A stretch of DNA of 18,298 bases from JBFXAM01 sp050184295 (lineage in GTDB: Bacteria; Planctomycetota; Phycisphaerae; UBA1845; Fen-1342): NCBI GenBank assembly GCA_050184295.1, contig JBFXAM010000089.1, forward strand, positions 1 through 18,298, written 5' to 3'. Below, one piece after another: positions 1 through 7,943 of the stretch (the stretch's first letter is position 1; every line of letters begins with the position of its first letter). The translations under genes were made by a program, and so were the position numbers. The notes under the pieces were generated by a model, which did no database searches, was not told the origin of the DNA, and saw nothing but the letters and a program-made list of their open reading frames with translations.

Positions 1-2179
1 CGTCATTGACAATCGCCACGTCGGGGTCGCAATTGTCGGTCGCGGTCGTGCTGTCGAGCCAGTCCTGCACGGCGCTGTCGCAAATCTTGTTGCCAAACGG
101 CACGCGGATGTCCGGCGGGCAGGTGATGACGGGGGGCGTCGTGTCGACGACCTGGATGAGCTGGAGACAGCTCGCGGTGTTTCCGGCCGCGTCGCTCGCC
201 GTCCATGTGCGATTGATTGTGAACGTGTGCGTGCAGATCTGGTTTGTGATCACATCATTGAACACGATTCCGCTGACGCCACAGTTGTCGGTCGCAGTCG
301 CGCTGCCGGTGTTCGACGGGTCGCGCGGCTCGTCGCACTCAATCGTTAGACCCGGCGGACACGTGATCGACGGCGGAGTCGTATCGATCAGCGTAACCTG
401 CGCATTGCACGTGGACGTGATGCCGAGCGGATCGGTGACGGACAGTGTAAACGTCCGCGCGCCCGTGCCGCAGAGGAAGACGGAATCGACGCAGTTTTGC
501 GGAACCCCGTCGACCGCGGTAATGCAAATCGTCACCGGCTGTCCCGGATCAGGGTCGGACGAGCCGTTATCGATGTCGGCGGCCGTGACCGTCGCGCAAC
601 AGTTCGCGTTGACCGGGATCGAGCGATTTCGACAGCGCGCGTCCGGCGGCCGATTGCCGAGCAGGTTGTTCAGCGCCGCCTGGATGTTCGGGCGCGGCCC
701 GATGTTCTCGCTCGCGGGATTGGCCCCGCTCTGCTGCGGCGAGCCGGTGGCGATGAGCGCGCTGCGGACCTGCGCGGGCGTGAGCCACGTGCCGGTCGCC
801 GCCCGATAGATGGAACGCGTCAGGACGCAAGCGCCGGTGACGATCGGCGACGCGCTTGAGGTGCCGCTGAAGCTGCCGGTGTAGAGCAGATCGACGCCTT
901 CCGCGTTGTAGCGAAAGCCGTAGCCGGTGGTGGTGACGCCTTCGCCCCAGCCTTGCAGATCGACCGTCGCGCCGAAGTTGGAGAACCCGAGGCGCGAACG
1001 GTCGGTGGTTGAGCCGCCGGGCCGCGCGCCGGCGCCGACGATAATCGCGCCTGAGTCGTTCGCGAGCAGGAAGGGCGCGTGTCCGACGTTATATTCCGCG
1101 CCGTCGAGGTTCTGCGACCCGTTACCGGCCGCCTCGACGACGATGACGCCGACGCCGACCGCGAGGACGATCGCATTGTAGTAGTTGGAGTCCCATTCGA
1201 CCGGCACGAGCCCGAACTGGGTCGTGTCGTCGATCCAGTTCGGTCCGCGAATCTGCTGCTCGATCAGGATGACGTCGCCGTTCACCAGCGTGGTCAGCGC
1301 GTTCGTAATCGCAGCGCCGACGTCGTAGACGCCGCCGGTGCGCGCGCCGGCGATGAACATCGTGCTGGCCGCGCAGATTCCGGTCGTGCCGAAGCCGTTT
1401 GGCTGCGAGACGAGCTCGCCGAGCACGGCCGTACCGTGATCGTTGTCGTTGAACGGATCCTCAGACGCCGGACCCAACAGCGTGACAGCCGGCAGATCCT
1501 GATGATTGAGGTTCCAACTGTACTCGATGTCGCAGATTCGGACGCCGGCGCCGGTGCCGCCAGGCATGACCCAGACGGGCTCGGCCCCGATCCCGGCGGT
1601 TGCGGGATCGAGATATACCTGTTCGTCGACGAAGCTGCCGGGCACGGGGGGCGGCGGCGGCAGTTCGATCGGCTTCGCCAGCTCGACGATCGCGAGCGCG
1701 TTCAACTGGTCGCAAACCGCGGACGCGTCCGCACCGGCGGGCAACTCGAGATTGAATTGCAGATTGAGGTCCGCGACCTGCCTGCCCAGATTCTGCTCCG
1801 CCTTGTCGCGCCATTCGTCCAACTTCGCTTCGGGAGCCGAGTGGCTTGGCTTCCAGCGGGCGCCCGGGATCGACGCGAGCACATTCGCCGCGGGCGCCAG
1901 TGTGCCGAGTCCGAAGTCGGTCAGCGCGCCCTGCTGCGCGCGAATGCGGAGCCCGTCCTGGAACTTCACCACTACGAACGTCGGATCGTGCCAGCCCGGC
2001 TTGACGATGGTGGCCGCGGGCTTGGCGGGCAACGCGCGCGCCGCAAGCCACGCGCGATCCGGTCCCGCGTCGCCGAACGCAACGCCCGACGCGGCGCAAG
2101 CGAGAACGCCGAACGCGACGCACCGCATCCACGCGGAGACCGCGCGACCGCGGCTCCGAAATTCGAAAGGTCTGATCAT
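1..2179 (-). CDS. Secreted subtilisin-like (S8) serine protease with HYR modules, C-terminus cut by window edge
   Basis: The reading frame is open from the ATG at 2179 to the left edge (726 codons seen, no stop). Residues 1-37 look like a signal peptide: an Arg-rich start, then a hydrophobic run beginning near residue 20. An N-terminal extension precedes a proline stretch and the S8 domain. The catalytic set is visible: Asp217 (CDIE), His248 (DHGTAVLGE), oxyanion Asn353 (AAGNGS) and Ser441 (SGTSSASP). After a Cys-containing linker, one complete HYR module begins at DTTPP (residue 599) and a second at DTTPP (residue 679), which runs off the edge. HYR modules are immunoglobulin-like repeats of extracellular proteins. 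A GAGG ribosome site lies about 9 bases before the start, favouring this ATG over Met18. The likely role is extracellular or surface proteolysis; the substrate is unknown. It is divergent from the LamG protein. The family call is firm; the total length is not knowable here. Confidence 0.93.
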   Translation of the reverse strand, partial: MIRPFEFRSRGRAVSAWMRCVAFGVLACAASGVAFGDAGPDRAWLAARALPAKPAATIVKPGWHDPTFVVVKFQDGLRIRAQQGALTDFGLGTLAPAANVLASIPGARWKPSHSAPEAKLDEWRDKAEQNLGRQVADLNLQFNLELPAGADASAVCDQLNALAIVELAKPIELPPPPPVPGSFVDEQVYLDPATAGIGAEPVWVMPGGTGAGVRICDIEYSWNLNHQDLPAVTLLGPASEDPFNDNDHGTAVLGELVSQPNGFGTTGICAASTMFIAGARTGGVYDVGAAITNALTTLVNGDVILIEQQIRGPNWIDDTTQFGLVPVEWDSNYYNAIVLAVGVGVIVVEAAGNGSQNLDGAEYNVGHAPFLLANDSGAIIVGAGARPGGSTTDRSRLGFSNFGATVDLQGWGEGVTTTGYGFRYNAEGVDLLYTGSFSGTSSASPIVTGACVLTRSIYRAATGTWLTPAQVRSALIATGSPQQSGANPASENIGPRPNIQAALNNLLGNRPPDARCRNRSIPVNANCCATVTAADIDNGSSDPDPGQPVTICITAVDGVPQNCVDSVFLCGTGARTFTLSVTDPLGITSTCNAQVTLIDTTPPSITCPPGLTIECDEPRDPSNTGSATATDNCGVSGIVFNDVITNQICTHTFTINRTWTASDAAGNTASCLQLIQVVDTTPPVITCPPDIRVPFGNKICDSAVQDWLDSTTATDNCDPDVAIVND

Positions 2180-2692
2180 CTCATCACCCTCACGAAAGAA
2201 GCTGCGCGTCCGGATCGGTGCGCGGCGCACGACGGGGCGCGCGTGTCCCCCGGCGAAACCGAACTCTCCGAATCGAGAACCACAGGACGGCCGCCGCGAG
2301 CATAGCAAGCTCGACCGCGACCCGGCCGCGTGACAGCGCGACGGAAACCTGTTGCGAGAACCCCCGACCGAAGTGCCGCAGTGGACCGACGTACGAAACG
2401 CGCCGCGGTCTGGCCACGACGGTCGAAATCGGATCCTCGAAACCAGTTCCGAGATTAGCTCCAAAGCGTGTTCGGTGTCAATGTAATCTCGGTCGTTTGT
2501 CGGAGAATCGGCTCGGGACGCGCCATGCATCGCACACCCGCCGCGTCGACGCGGACCCCACGCGCGCCGGGTCCTGCGCCGGCGCCTCGCCGCCAACGCT
2601 GTCCACCAACGACGGCTCGACGGCTATTGACGGACGTGCGCTGCCGCCAAGGGGGCGTCGGTGCCTGGGTGGGAATTCCGACGGAGCACGCA
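2180..2692. other. Divergent intergenic spacer between the protease and the LamG protein
   Basis: This 513-base spacer separates two divergent secreted-protein genes, so both promoters should lie here. I see no strong sigma70 -10/-35 pair on either strand. The clearest structure is the inverted repeat at 2449-2492, listed separately. A minus-strand 75-codon frame (2190-2417) with one hydrophobic stretch ends 10 bases before the protease start, but it lacks convincing coding evidence. Confidence 0.6.
2449..2492. promoter_or_regulatory. Widely spaced perfect inverted repeat, candidate operator
   Basis: CCGAGATTA at 2449-2457 is repeated in perfect inverse as TAATCTCGG at 2484-2492, separated by 26 bases. 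It lies in the divergent spacer, about 200 bases upstream of the LamG protein start. The dyad includes AT-rich halves that stand out from the GC-rich surroundings. It could bind a dimeric regulator or form a hairpin in a long leader. No regulator is identified, so the function is inference. Confidence 0.35.
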
Positions 2693-5600
2693 ATGAACCG
2701 GTCACGACCCTGTCTCGAAAACTTGTGGTTTCTTCCGTTCGCTGCCGCCGCAGTGGTCGTGGGCTCAGCACATCAGGCGGCTGCGGAGACCGTGCGCAGC
2801 ACTCACTACTCGGGTGCCGGCGGTGTCGAGTTCGGCGCCGACGAGCGTTTTAACACAAGCGTGGCAATGACCTTAGAAGGCTGGGTGTTCCGCGAGGACT
2901 CGCGCCGCTGCGAAACGATCATCGCACAGAATTCGGCGAATTCGTTCAGCCTCGGCTTCTGCCTGGACAACGGAATCGATCCCGTCGATCGGCTTTTCTT
3001 CAGCCGAAACGGGGCGCAGTTCGCGTTCGCGTCCTCGAACGTGCGGGCCAACGTCTGGACACACGTGGCCGCCAACTATGACGGCGCCGAAGTTCGCTTT
3101 TACATCGACGGCGCTCCCGCCGGTGTCCAGCCGCTCAATCACAGCGGCGCTGGTGCCGTCGGACCTGTCATCATCGGTGCGGGGGCGGCGTGCTGCGGGT
3201 TCCGTGGGCGGCTCGACGAGATTCGAATGTGGTCGGTCGCACGCACGCAGCCGCAGATTCAGGCGGACATGAACCGCGAGCTCCGAAACGCGCCGGGCCT
3301 GGTCGCCGCCTTCGACACCGGCGGACCACGCGACGGGGTCGCGAACGTTCAGGGCACGGCGAGCGCCGCCGTGAGCACGGCCGACAGCGCGTTCGGCATT
3401 CTGCCATCGGAGCTGGTCATTCCGCGCGCCGCGTTCACGCCGGAGATCGACGGCCGCATCTTCACGAGCACGGAATACGCCGGTGCGGAGCAGATGGTCG
3501 TGCGTTTCCGGCACCCGACGGACCCGTCGCGCGACTTCGACACGGCGGCGCTGTTCGTGCGCGATGACGACAACCTCTATGCCGCCGTCAACATCTCCAG
3601 GCTGGGCAATCCGCTCTTCATCGACCCGACCGCGGTCGGGCTCTTCCTCGATCCGAATTTCTCGCGCGATCCGCGTGCGCAACCCGGCGATTTGCTGATC
3701 ACGTCCGGTGCGACGATCCTCAGCTCGCGATTCCGCGTGGGCGACGGCAACGGAAACTTCGTCGCCACCAATGCCGAGCCGCCGAGCACGCACTGGCAGA
3801 CCGCCACGACCAACTGCACTGGCTTCGAGATCGGCCGCGCCACCTGCCACGAATTCCGCGTCGGCCGTACGCTGCTCGGCGATTTCAACCAGATCGACGG
3901 CCTGGCGCTGGGCATCCTCGACGTGGGCGAAGGCGCGGGCTCGCAGCTTGGCCCCGTGGGCGCCACGCGCACCTCGCCCGCCACCTGGGCCGCCGCCAGC
4001 TACAGCACCAACGGCGTCGCGCTGCCGCGCGTTCGGGTGAGCGGCCGCGTGCTCGGGTACACGTTTCCCGGCGTCGGCGAACCGCTGCGTCCCGCGACCA
4101 GCGTGACCACGCCGCTGGCAAACCTGCCGGTCACGCTGGGTGCGGGCGATGGCTCCGTCTCCTACCGCGTGATGAGCGACGCGAACGGCACGTTCAGCTT
4201 CGACGTGCGCGTGCCGGCGAACGTGCCGCTGGGCGTCGGCGTGTTCCCGAGCTGCCTGTCGTGCCGCATGCGGGAACTCCCGATCGTCACGACGCCGCCG
4301 GGGGGCGTCGCGCCGACGAACATCCGGCCGGAGGGGGTGGGTTTTCCGGCGCAGCCTTCGGGCAGCGACGTGCAGCTCGCGAACATCGACTTTCGCGTGC
4401 TGACGCCGGCGGGTCCGCTCCAGATCGGCGAAGTTCCCGCGAACCCGTCGATCTCGGTGAGTCTGCGCGCCGACACGACGATCATCGTGCCCGGCGACGT
4501 CGTGCGCATCAACGGCCTGAACCTGCACGACGACTTCGAGGTCTACCTTTCACCGTTCGACACGACGCCGACCGAGGAGGCGTGGATTCTCTATCCCGCA
4601 CAGATCGTGACGCGTTCGCCGGACGGGTCGTTCGTCGATGTGCAGGCGCCGGTCGTTCCGCCGCGCACGCCCGTTCGCCAGACGCTAACGATTCCGCCGC
4701 AGCCGATCGGCTCCTTGCCCACGTTCCAGATCAACTGGCGCTGGGTGATCAAGGATCGCTGGTCACGACCCAACTATCGCGTGTACACGACGAGCGGCAA
4801 CTTCGGCGTCGAGCCGCCCAAGGACTACCCCAAGGTCTGGGGCTTCGGCTTCACCAACGGCGGCAGCGGCGCGGGTCTGGACGACTTCACCGCTGTGTAT
4901 GGCTTCAACGCGTATATCTGCGTCGATCCGTTCGGCGAGTGTGACCTGCACATCCCGGACCCGATCTACATGGGTCTGTGGCTGCCGGTCTACCAGGCGT
5001 GGGTCGGTCCGGTCCAGGGCAGCTGCAATGGTCTGTCGGCGCTTTCCCTGTTGTTCCGCCTCGGTTTCGAGAAGACGACCGACTGGGATCCGAATGTGCT
5101 CTTCCCGGCCGGCTTTACCAGCACCGACTACGTGCCCGTTTGGCGCCGCGCCGGCTTCACGCGTCCCGCCGAGCCGCGAAATCTGTTCGCGCGCATCCGG
5201 CAGCTCCACGGCGTGCAAACCAGCGACGAGTTCATCAGCGAGTTTCTGCGCGATGCCGACGAGGCCTTCGCCTGGCCGCCGGTCGAGGGCGAACCGGTCG
5301 AGCGCCTGAACGAGATTCGCCTCGCGCCGCTGGGACAGGTGATCTCGATGATGGACGGCACCGGACACGTCGTGACGCCGTATCGCGTCGATGGCGCCGA
5401 CAGCAACATCATCAAGGTCTACGACAACAACTCGCCGCGCAGCCTCGCGCCCGAGATTGTGGTCGATCGCGCCGCGGACACGTATCGCTTCGACAACGGC
5501 AGCCGCGGCGGGAACCGCATCTTCACCTTCCCGCTCTCGATCTTTCAGCGGGGTCGTACGATGCCGGGCATCGAGGACATTGTCGACTACATGTGGTTCT

Positions 5601-6703
5601 TCGTCGTCGGCGAGGCGAACGTGACCTACTCGACGCCCGACGGGCGGCGCTGGGGCCGCGACGCGGATGGCAACGAGATCGCCGAGAATCCCGCGGCCAT
5701 CGCGATCCTGCCGCAGGGCCAGCCCGCCGACGGTGAGCCGCGCAACTTCCCGTGGGTGCTCCGCAACGGCGCGCCCGATCCGCAGATCGAAATCCGCTCC
5801 GACGGCGGCGAAGTACTGCTCCACGCGGCCAGCGGCGGAACGATTCTTCAACTCATCGTCCCGGACTCGAACGCCGGCGCCACCGACCGCGCGGCGTTCG
5901 GACGCGACGAAGCCGGACGGGCCAAGACGCTCCGCTTCGCACCCGAGCGCAGCACCGCCGTGCGCCCGCGCATCGGCATGGTCACCGGCGAACTCGAGCG
6001 CATCGTGTTCGAGTTCAGCGGAATGACGCTGCCCGGCGGCGGCGGCGGAGAGTTTCTTGCGGCGCCCGCGGCCCGCGGCGCGCAGTTCAAGAACGAAGGC
6101 AACGCGCCGGTCACCTACACACTCGTCGCGCAAACTGTCGACGGCGCATCGGGCAAGCACGGCACCCGCATCTTCGGGCCGTTCCAGGTGCCGGCGAACT
6201 CGGTGCAGCGCGTTGAGATCGCGAACTGGCCCGATGCCACGCAACTCAGCTCGACGCTCGACATCGGCGCCGACGGCGTCGACGACGCCATCGCACTCGT
6301 CGACGGACTTGGCTGCGACACCGGCGAGGACGTGCTGCCGACCGATACCGACGGCGACGGCGTGCCGGACACTTGCGCGCCGTCCGTCCCGACGTTCCCG
6401 GTCGACCACCTCTCGATCCTGCCGCCTAGCGCGGGGAATCCCGGCGACGGCGGTCCCGGCAGCGGCGATCCGGCCGCCGGCAATCCAGGAACCGGAAACC
6501 CCGGCGACGGCGCCGCAGGCACGCCCGGCAATCCTCCCCAGGGCGGCGGCGCGCCCGGAGCAGGCGACCCGGATGACCCGTCCGCGCGCGTACCGGGCGG
6601 ACTCTGTGGCGGAACGGCCGTCGCGCTGATGACGATGACGCTCGTTGGTTTGGCCTGGACGCGCCCTCAGCGCCGAATCCAACGCCGCCCGCGCGGACTG
6701 TAG
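2693..6703 (+). CDS. Large secreted LamG protein with an embedded papain-like cysteine peptidase domain and a C-terminal membrane tail
   Basis: 1336 residues. ATG 2693 is chosen because GGAG sits 6 bases upstream and a signal peptide follows at once (hydrophobic 11-26, AAA before Glu32); the open frame upstream of it looks noncoding. Domains: a LamG/concanavalin-like fold about 41-210 (LEGWV, NVWTHVAANYDG, GRLDEIRMW); a possible DOMON/CBM9-like beta domain about 243-440; a regulatory-like beta fold about 447-510; an IPT-like stretch about 570-700; then a papain-like domain with Gln775, Cys778 (QGSCNGLS), His892 (GHVVTPY) and Asp911-Asn913 (YDNNSP). A calcium-type motif DTDGDGVPD begins at 1218. 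A Gly/Pro/Asp linker (about 1244-1302) leads to Cys1305, a hydrophobic helix about 1306-1322 and an Arg-rich tail. It is probably anchored at the cell surface. The LamG and tail calls are strong; peptidase activity is inferred from motif order. Confidence 0.9.
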   Translation: MNRSRPCLENLWFLPFAAAAVVVGSAHQAAAETVRSTHYSGAGGVEFGADERFNTSVAMTLEGWVFREDSRRCETIIAQNSANSFSLGFCLDNGIDPVDRLFFSRNGAQFAFASSNVRANVWTHVAANYDGAEVRFYIDGAPAGVQPLNHSGAGAVGPVIIGAGAACCGFRGRLDEIRMWSVARTQPQIQADMNRELRNAPGLVAAFDTGGPRDGVANVQGTASAAVSTADSAFGILPSELVIPRAAFTPEIDGRIFTSTEYAGAEQMVVRFRHPTDPSRDFDTAALFVRDDDNLYAAVNISRLGNPLFIDPTAVGLFLDPNFSRDPRAQPGDLLITSGATILSSRFRVGDGNGNFVATNAEPPSTHWQTATTNCTGFEIGRATCHEFRVGRTLLGDFNQIDGLALGILDVGEGAGSQLGPVGATRTSPATWAAASYSTNGVALPRVRVSGRVLGYTFPGVGEPLRPATSVTTPLANLPVTLGAGDGSVSYRVMSDANGTFSFDVRVPANVPLGVGVFPSCLSCRMRELPIVTTPPGGVAPTNIRPEGVGFPAQPSGSDVQLANIDFRVLTPAGPLQIGEVPANPSISVSLRADTTIIVPGDVVRINGLNLHDDFEVYLSPFDTTPTEEAWILYPAQIVTRSPDGSFVDVQAPVVPPRTPVRQTLTIPPQPIGSLPTFQINWRWVIKDRWSRPNYRVYTTSGNFGVEPPKDYPKVWGFGFTNGGSGAGLDDFTAVYGFNAYICVDPFGECDLHIPDPIYMGLWLPVYQAWVGPVQGSCNGLSALSLLFRLGFEKTTDWDPNVLFPAGFTSTDYVPVWRRAGFTRPAEPRNLFARIRQLHGVQTSDEFISEFLRDADEAFAWPPVEGEPVERLNEIRLAPLGQVISMMDGTGHVVTPYRVDGADSNIIKVYDNNSPRSLAPEIVVDRAADTYRFDNGSRGGNRIFTFPLSIFQRGRTMPGIEDIVDYMWFFVVGEANVTYSTPDGRRWGRDADGNEIAENPAAIAILPQGQPADGEPRNFPWVLRNGAPDPQIEIRSDGGEVLLHAASGGTILQLIVPDSNAGATDRAAFGRDEAGRAKTLRFAPERSTAVRPRIGMVTGELERIVFEFSGMTLPGGGGGEFLAAPAARGAQFKNEGNAPVTYTLVAQTVDGASGKHGTRIFGPFQVPANSVQRVEIANWPDATQLSSTLDIGADGVDDAIALVDGLGCDTGEDVLPTDTDGDGVPDTCAPSVPTFPVDHLSILPPSAGNPGDGGPGSGDPAAGNPGTGNPGDGAAGTPGNPPQGGGAPGAGDPDDPSARVPGGLCGGTAVALMTMTLVGLAWTRPQRRIQRRPRGL

Positions 6704-6839
6704 CGCGCGACAACCCGGAGCCGGTGACAACCCGGAGTGCGCGACAACCCGGAGTGCGTGATCACCCGGACCGCGCGAAGTTCCGAAACGCGCGACGACT
6801 CGCAGCGCGCGACGTTCCGAAACGCGCGACGTCCGAGAG
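6704..6839. repeat. Eight degenerate 17-bp tandem repeats
   Basis: Starting directly after the LamG gene stop codon, eight consecutive 17-base units fill 136 bases exactly: 6704, 6721, 6738, 6755, 6772, 6789, 6806 and 6823. The first part of each unit is close to CGCGCGAC. The second part falls into two types: AACCCGGAG in units 1-3 (altered in 4) and GTTCCGAAA in units 5 and 7. Units 1 and 3 differ at one base, as do units 5 and 7. The period is not a multiple of three, so this is not a coding repeat. Its function is unknown. Confidence 0.85.
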
Positions 6840-6855
6840 CCCAACAAGGCACCGA

Positions 6856-6899
6856 ACGCCATGCCCGCGGTCAGCCGTCGGCATGGCGTCCCGGCTTTT
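6856..6899 (+). terminator. Candidate intrinsic terminator downstream of the LamG gene
   Basis: A perfect 10-bp inverted repeat, ACGCCATGCC (6856-6865) and GGCATGGCGT (6880-6889), with a 14-base loop, is followed after 6 bases by TTTT (6896-6899). It lies about 150 bases past the LamG gene stop on the same strand. The T run is short and slightly displaced, so termination is likely but not certain. Confidence 0.5.
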
Positions 6900-7077
6900 C
6901 TCGATTCGCCGCAACGACCGCAGCTTCGTGAATTCGACGTGGCCAGAACCAGGCCGCGTGGCGAGAAGGCAAGACAGCGTCGCGAGCGATGGAGGACGGT
7001 ATGCTGTAACGGCTGGCCGATTCGCGCGATGCGCCGACGATCAGGCGATTTCGGAGAAGCTCTAGTGCAGTGCCTTG

Positions 7078-7124
7078 AAAAAAAACGATCATTTCACGAA
7101 CCGAGCCGCGGCCTTCGGGCCGCG
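7078..7124 (-). terminator. Candidate terminator for tRNA-Tyr
   Basis: Read on the minus strand, downstream of the tRNA, a perfect 7-bp stem (CGCGGCC 7107-7113 with GGCCGCG 7118-7124) closes a four-base loop; on the plus strand the loop reads TTCG. It is followed about 21 bases later by a run of eight T (7078-7085). The gap between stem and T run is longer than usual for an intrinsic terminator, so the hairpin and T run may not act together. Confidence 0.4.
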
Positions 7125-7192
7125 CGCAACCGCCGCGCGACATGACTGTCGCGTCCTCAATCCGTCGCGGTTTTGATGAGACACTACACGAG

Positions 7193-7275
7193 TGGGCGCG
7201 GCTGGATTCGAACCAGCGAAGGCGTAAGCCAACGGGTTTACAGCCCGTCTCCTTTGGCCACTCGGACACACGCCC
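7193..7275 (-). tRNA. tRNA-Tyr, anticodon GTA
   Basis: An 83-base class II tRNA folds on the minus strand. The acceptor stem is GGGCGTG with CGCGCCC plus discriminator A. The D-arm is TCC/GGA, the anticodon stem ACGGG/CCCGT with loop CTGTAAA, and there is a long variable arm. The T-arm is GCTGG-TTCGAAT-CCAGC. The anticodon GTA sits at 7239-7241 and reads Tyr codons UAU and UAC. The 3' CCA is not encoded (CTC follows the discriminator), so CCA-adding enzyme would be needed. The long variable arm is the bacterial tRNA-Tyr form. It stands alone, with no other tRNA within the window. Confidence 0.97.
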
Positions 7276-7480
7276 GGATCCGCAGCGACGGCCTTGCAGG
7301 CACGCACCGCACCGCGTCACCAGTCGGGCGCCCGCACGGGACACTCGCCGTGGTTTCGGCGGACTGCGTATCGTAAGCGCGGCGTTTCGTGCGTCAACCG
7401 GTTGGTGCGTAACGGGCGCGGGCTGAGGCCATCTCTCGCACGTCTGCGAATCAGAAGCCCGTGCGCCAAGCACGGGGCCG

Positions 7481-7640
7481 GGCGCTACAACCGGTCCGTG
7501 CGCCCGGTCCCGCCAACTGGCGGGGCGCGAACCGTGTGCGGACCCGGGCCCGCCGCCTGGCGCGACGCGGACCGCGCGCGGAACCGGGCCCGTCGCGTGG
7601 CACAGCGCGAACCGCATGCGGACCCGGGCCCGCTGCGTGG
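7481..7640. repeat. Four 40-bp GC-rich tandem repeats
   Basis: Units begin at 7481, 7521, 7561 and 7601, each ending in TGG. By eye, units 2 and 4 match at 33 of 40 bases and units 3 and 4 at 31 of 40; unit 1 is clearly more diverged. Units 2-4 share the self-complementary core CCGGGCCCG. The 40-base period is not a multiple of three and no family is recognised in any frame, so this is likely a noncoding minisatellite. Confidence 0.8.
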
Positions 7641-7842
7641 CGCGGCGGGCTGTGACGGATCGCCGACGCAGTCTGGAGTGACATGCACGCCCGCGGGCTG
7701 GGCGTGCGCCGGGCCCGGGCATGCATCGGCGGGCGCTGGCGCCGGACCACGGTCGAAGCAGTGAAGCAGGGTGCTTCGCCGACGGGCAGGTGCCGGGGCA
7801 ACCAGAACGCCGCGGCGGTTTGCTCACCCCACACCGCACAGC

Positions 7843-7871
7843 TTGACGGATTCGAGACCCCTCGCGACACT
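7843..7871 (+). promoter_or_regulatory. Weak sigma70-like promoter candidate for xseB
   Basis: TTGACG (7843-7848) matches five of six bases of a -35 box. After 17 bases comes GACACT (7866-7871), which matches only three of six bases of a -10 box. This would give a leader of about 65 bases to xseB. The spacing is right, but the -10 is poor. Confidence 0.25.
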
Positions 7872-7943
7872 CGCTTCCTCGACCGGCGAGGACCATCTCG
7901 GAGACTGGGCCCCGGCGGAGCTGGTACGATCAGGCGAAAGGCC

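Larger units (their letters stand above)
6840..7192. other. Gene-free spacer between the 17-bp repeats and tRNA-Tyr
   Basis: Apart from the two hairpins listed separately (6856-6899 and 7078-7124), I see no gene here. The open frames on either strand lack family motifs and show Arg-rich composition typical of noncoding GC-rich DNA. Confidence 0.55.
7276..7943. other. Gene-free spacer upstream of xseB
   Basis: 668 bases without a convincing gene. It contains the 40-bp repeat array (7481-7640), an 8-bp hairpin GCACGCCC/GGGCGTGC (7685-7692 with 7700-7707), and a weak promoter candidate near 7843-7871. Long open frames here run through the repeats and through the tRNA complement and have no recognisable domain. 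Confidence 0.6.

Noticed and set aside
1079..2305. Long plus-strand open frame of 408 codons opposite the protease
   Set aside because: The minus strand here carries a complete S8 protease with catalytic residues. The plus frame is Arg/Asp/Gly-rich with no family motifs.
2190..2417. 75-codon minus-strand frame with one hydrophobic stretch just upstream of the protease
   Set aside because: No ribosome site or homology seen. The many Arg residues and GC-driven composition fit a chance frame, though a short leader cannot be excluded.
2873..4528. 551-codon minus-strand frame inside the LamG gene
   Set aside because: Arg/His/Ala-rich with no motifs; it is a shadow of the strongly supported plus-strand gene.
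6704..6839. CRISPR array
   Set aside because: Units are 17 bases with no unique spacers between them; this is a tandem repeat.
4763..6862. 699-codon minus-strand frame across the LamG C-terminus
   Set aside because: Shadow frame in GC-rich DNA. It also runs through the 17-bp repeats, and has no domain.
7380..7480. Possible second tRNA-like fold with a CTTCTGATTCGCAG segment on the minus strand
   Set aside because: No T-arm GTTCRA-type sequence and no acceptor stem could be matched.
6871..7896. 341-codon minus-strand frame across tRNA-Tyr and the 40-bp repeats
   Set aside because: It translates the tRNA itself (the stretch SEWPKETGCKPVG is a known tRNA artefact) and the noncoding repeats.
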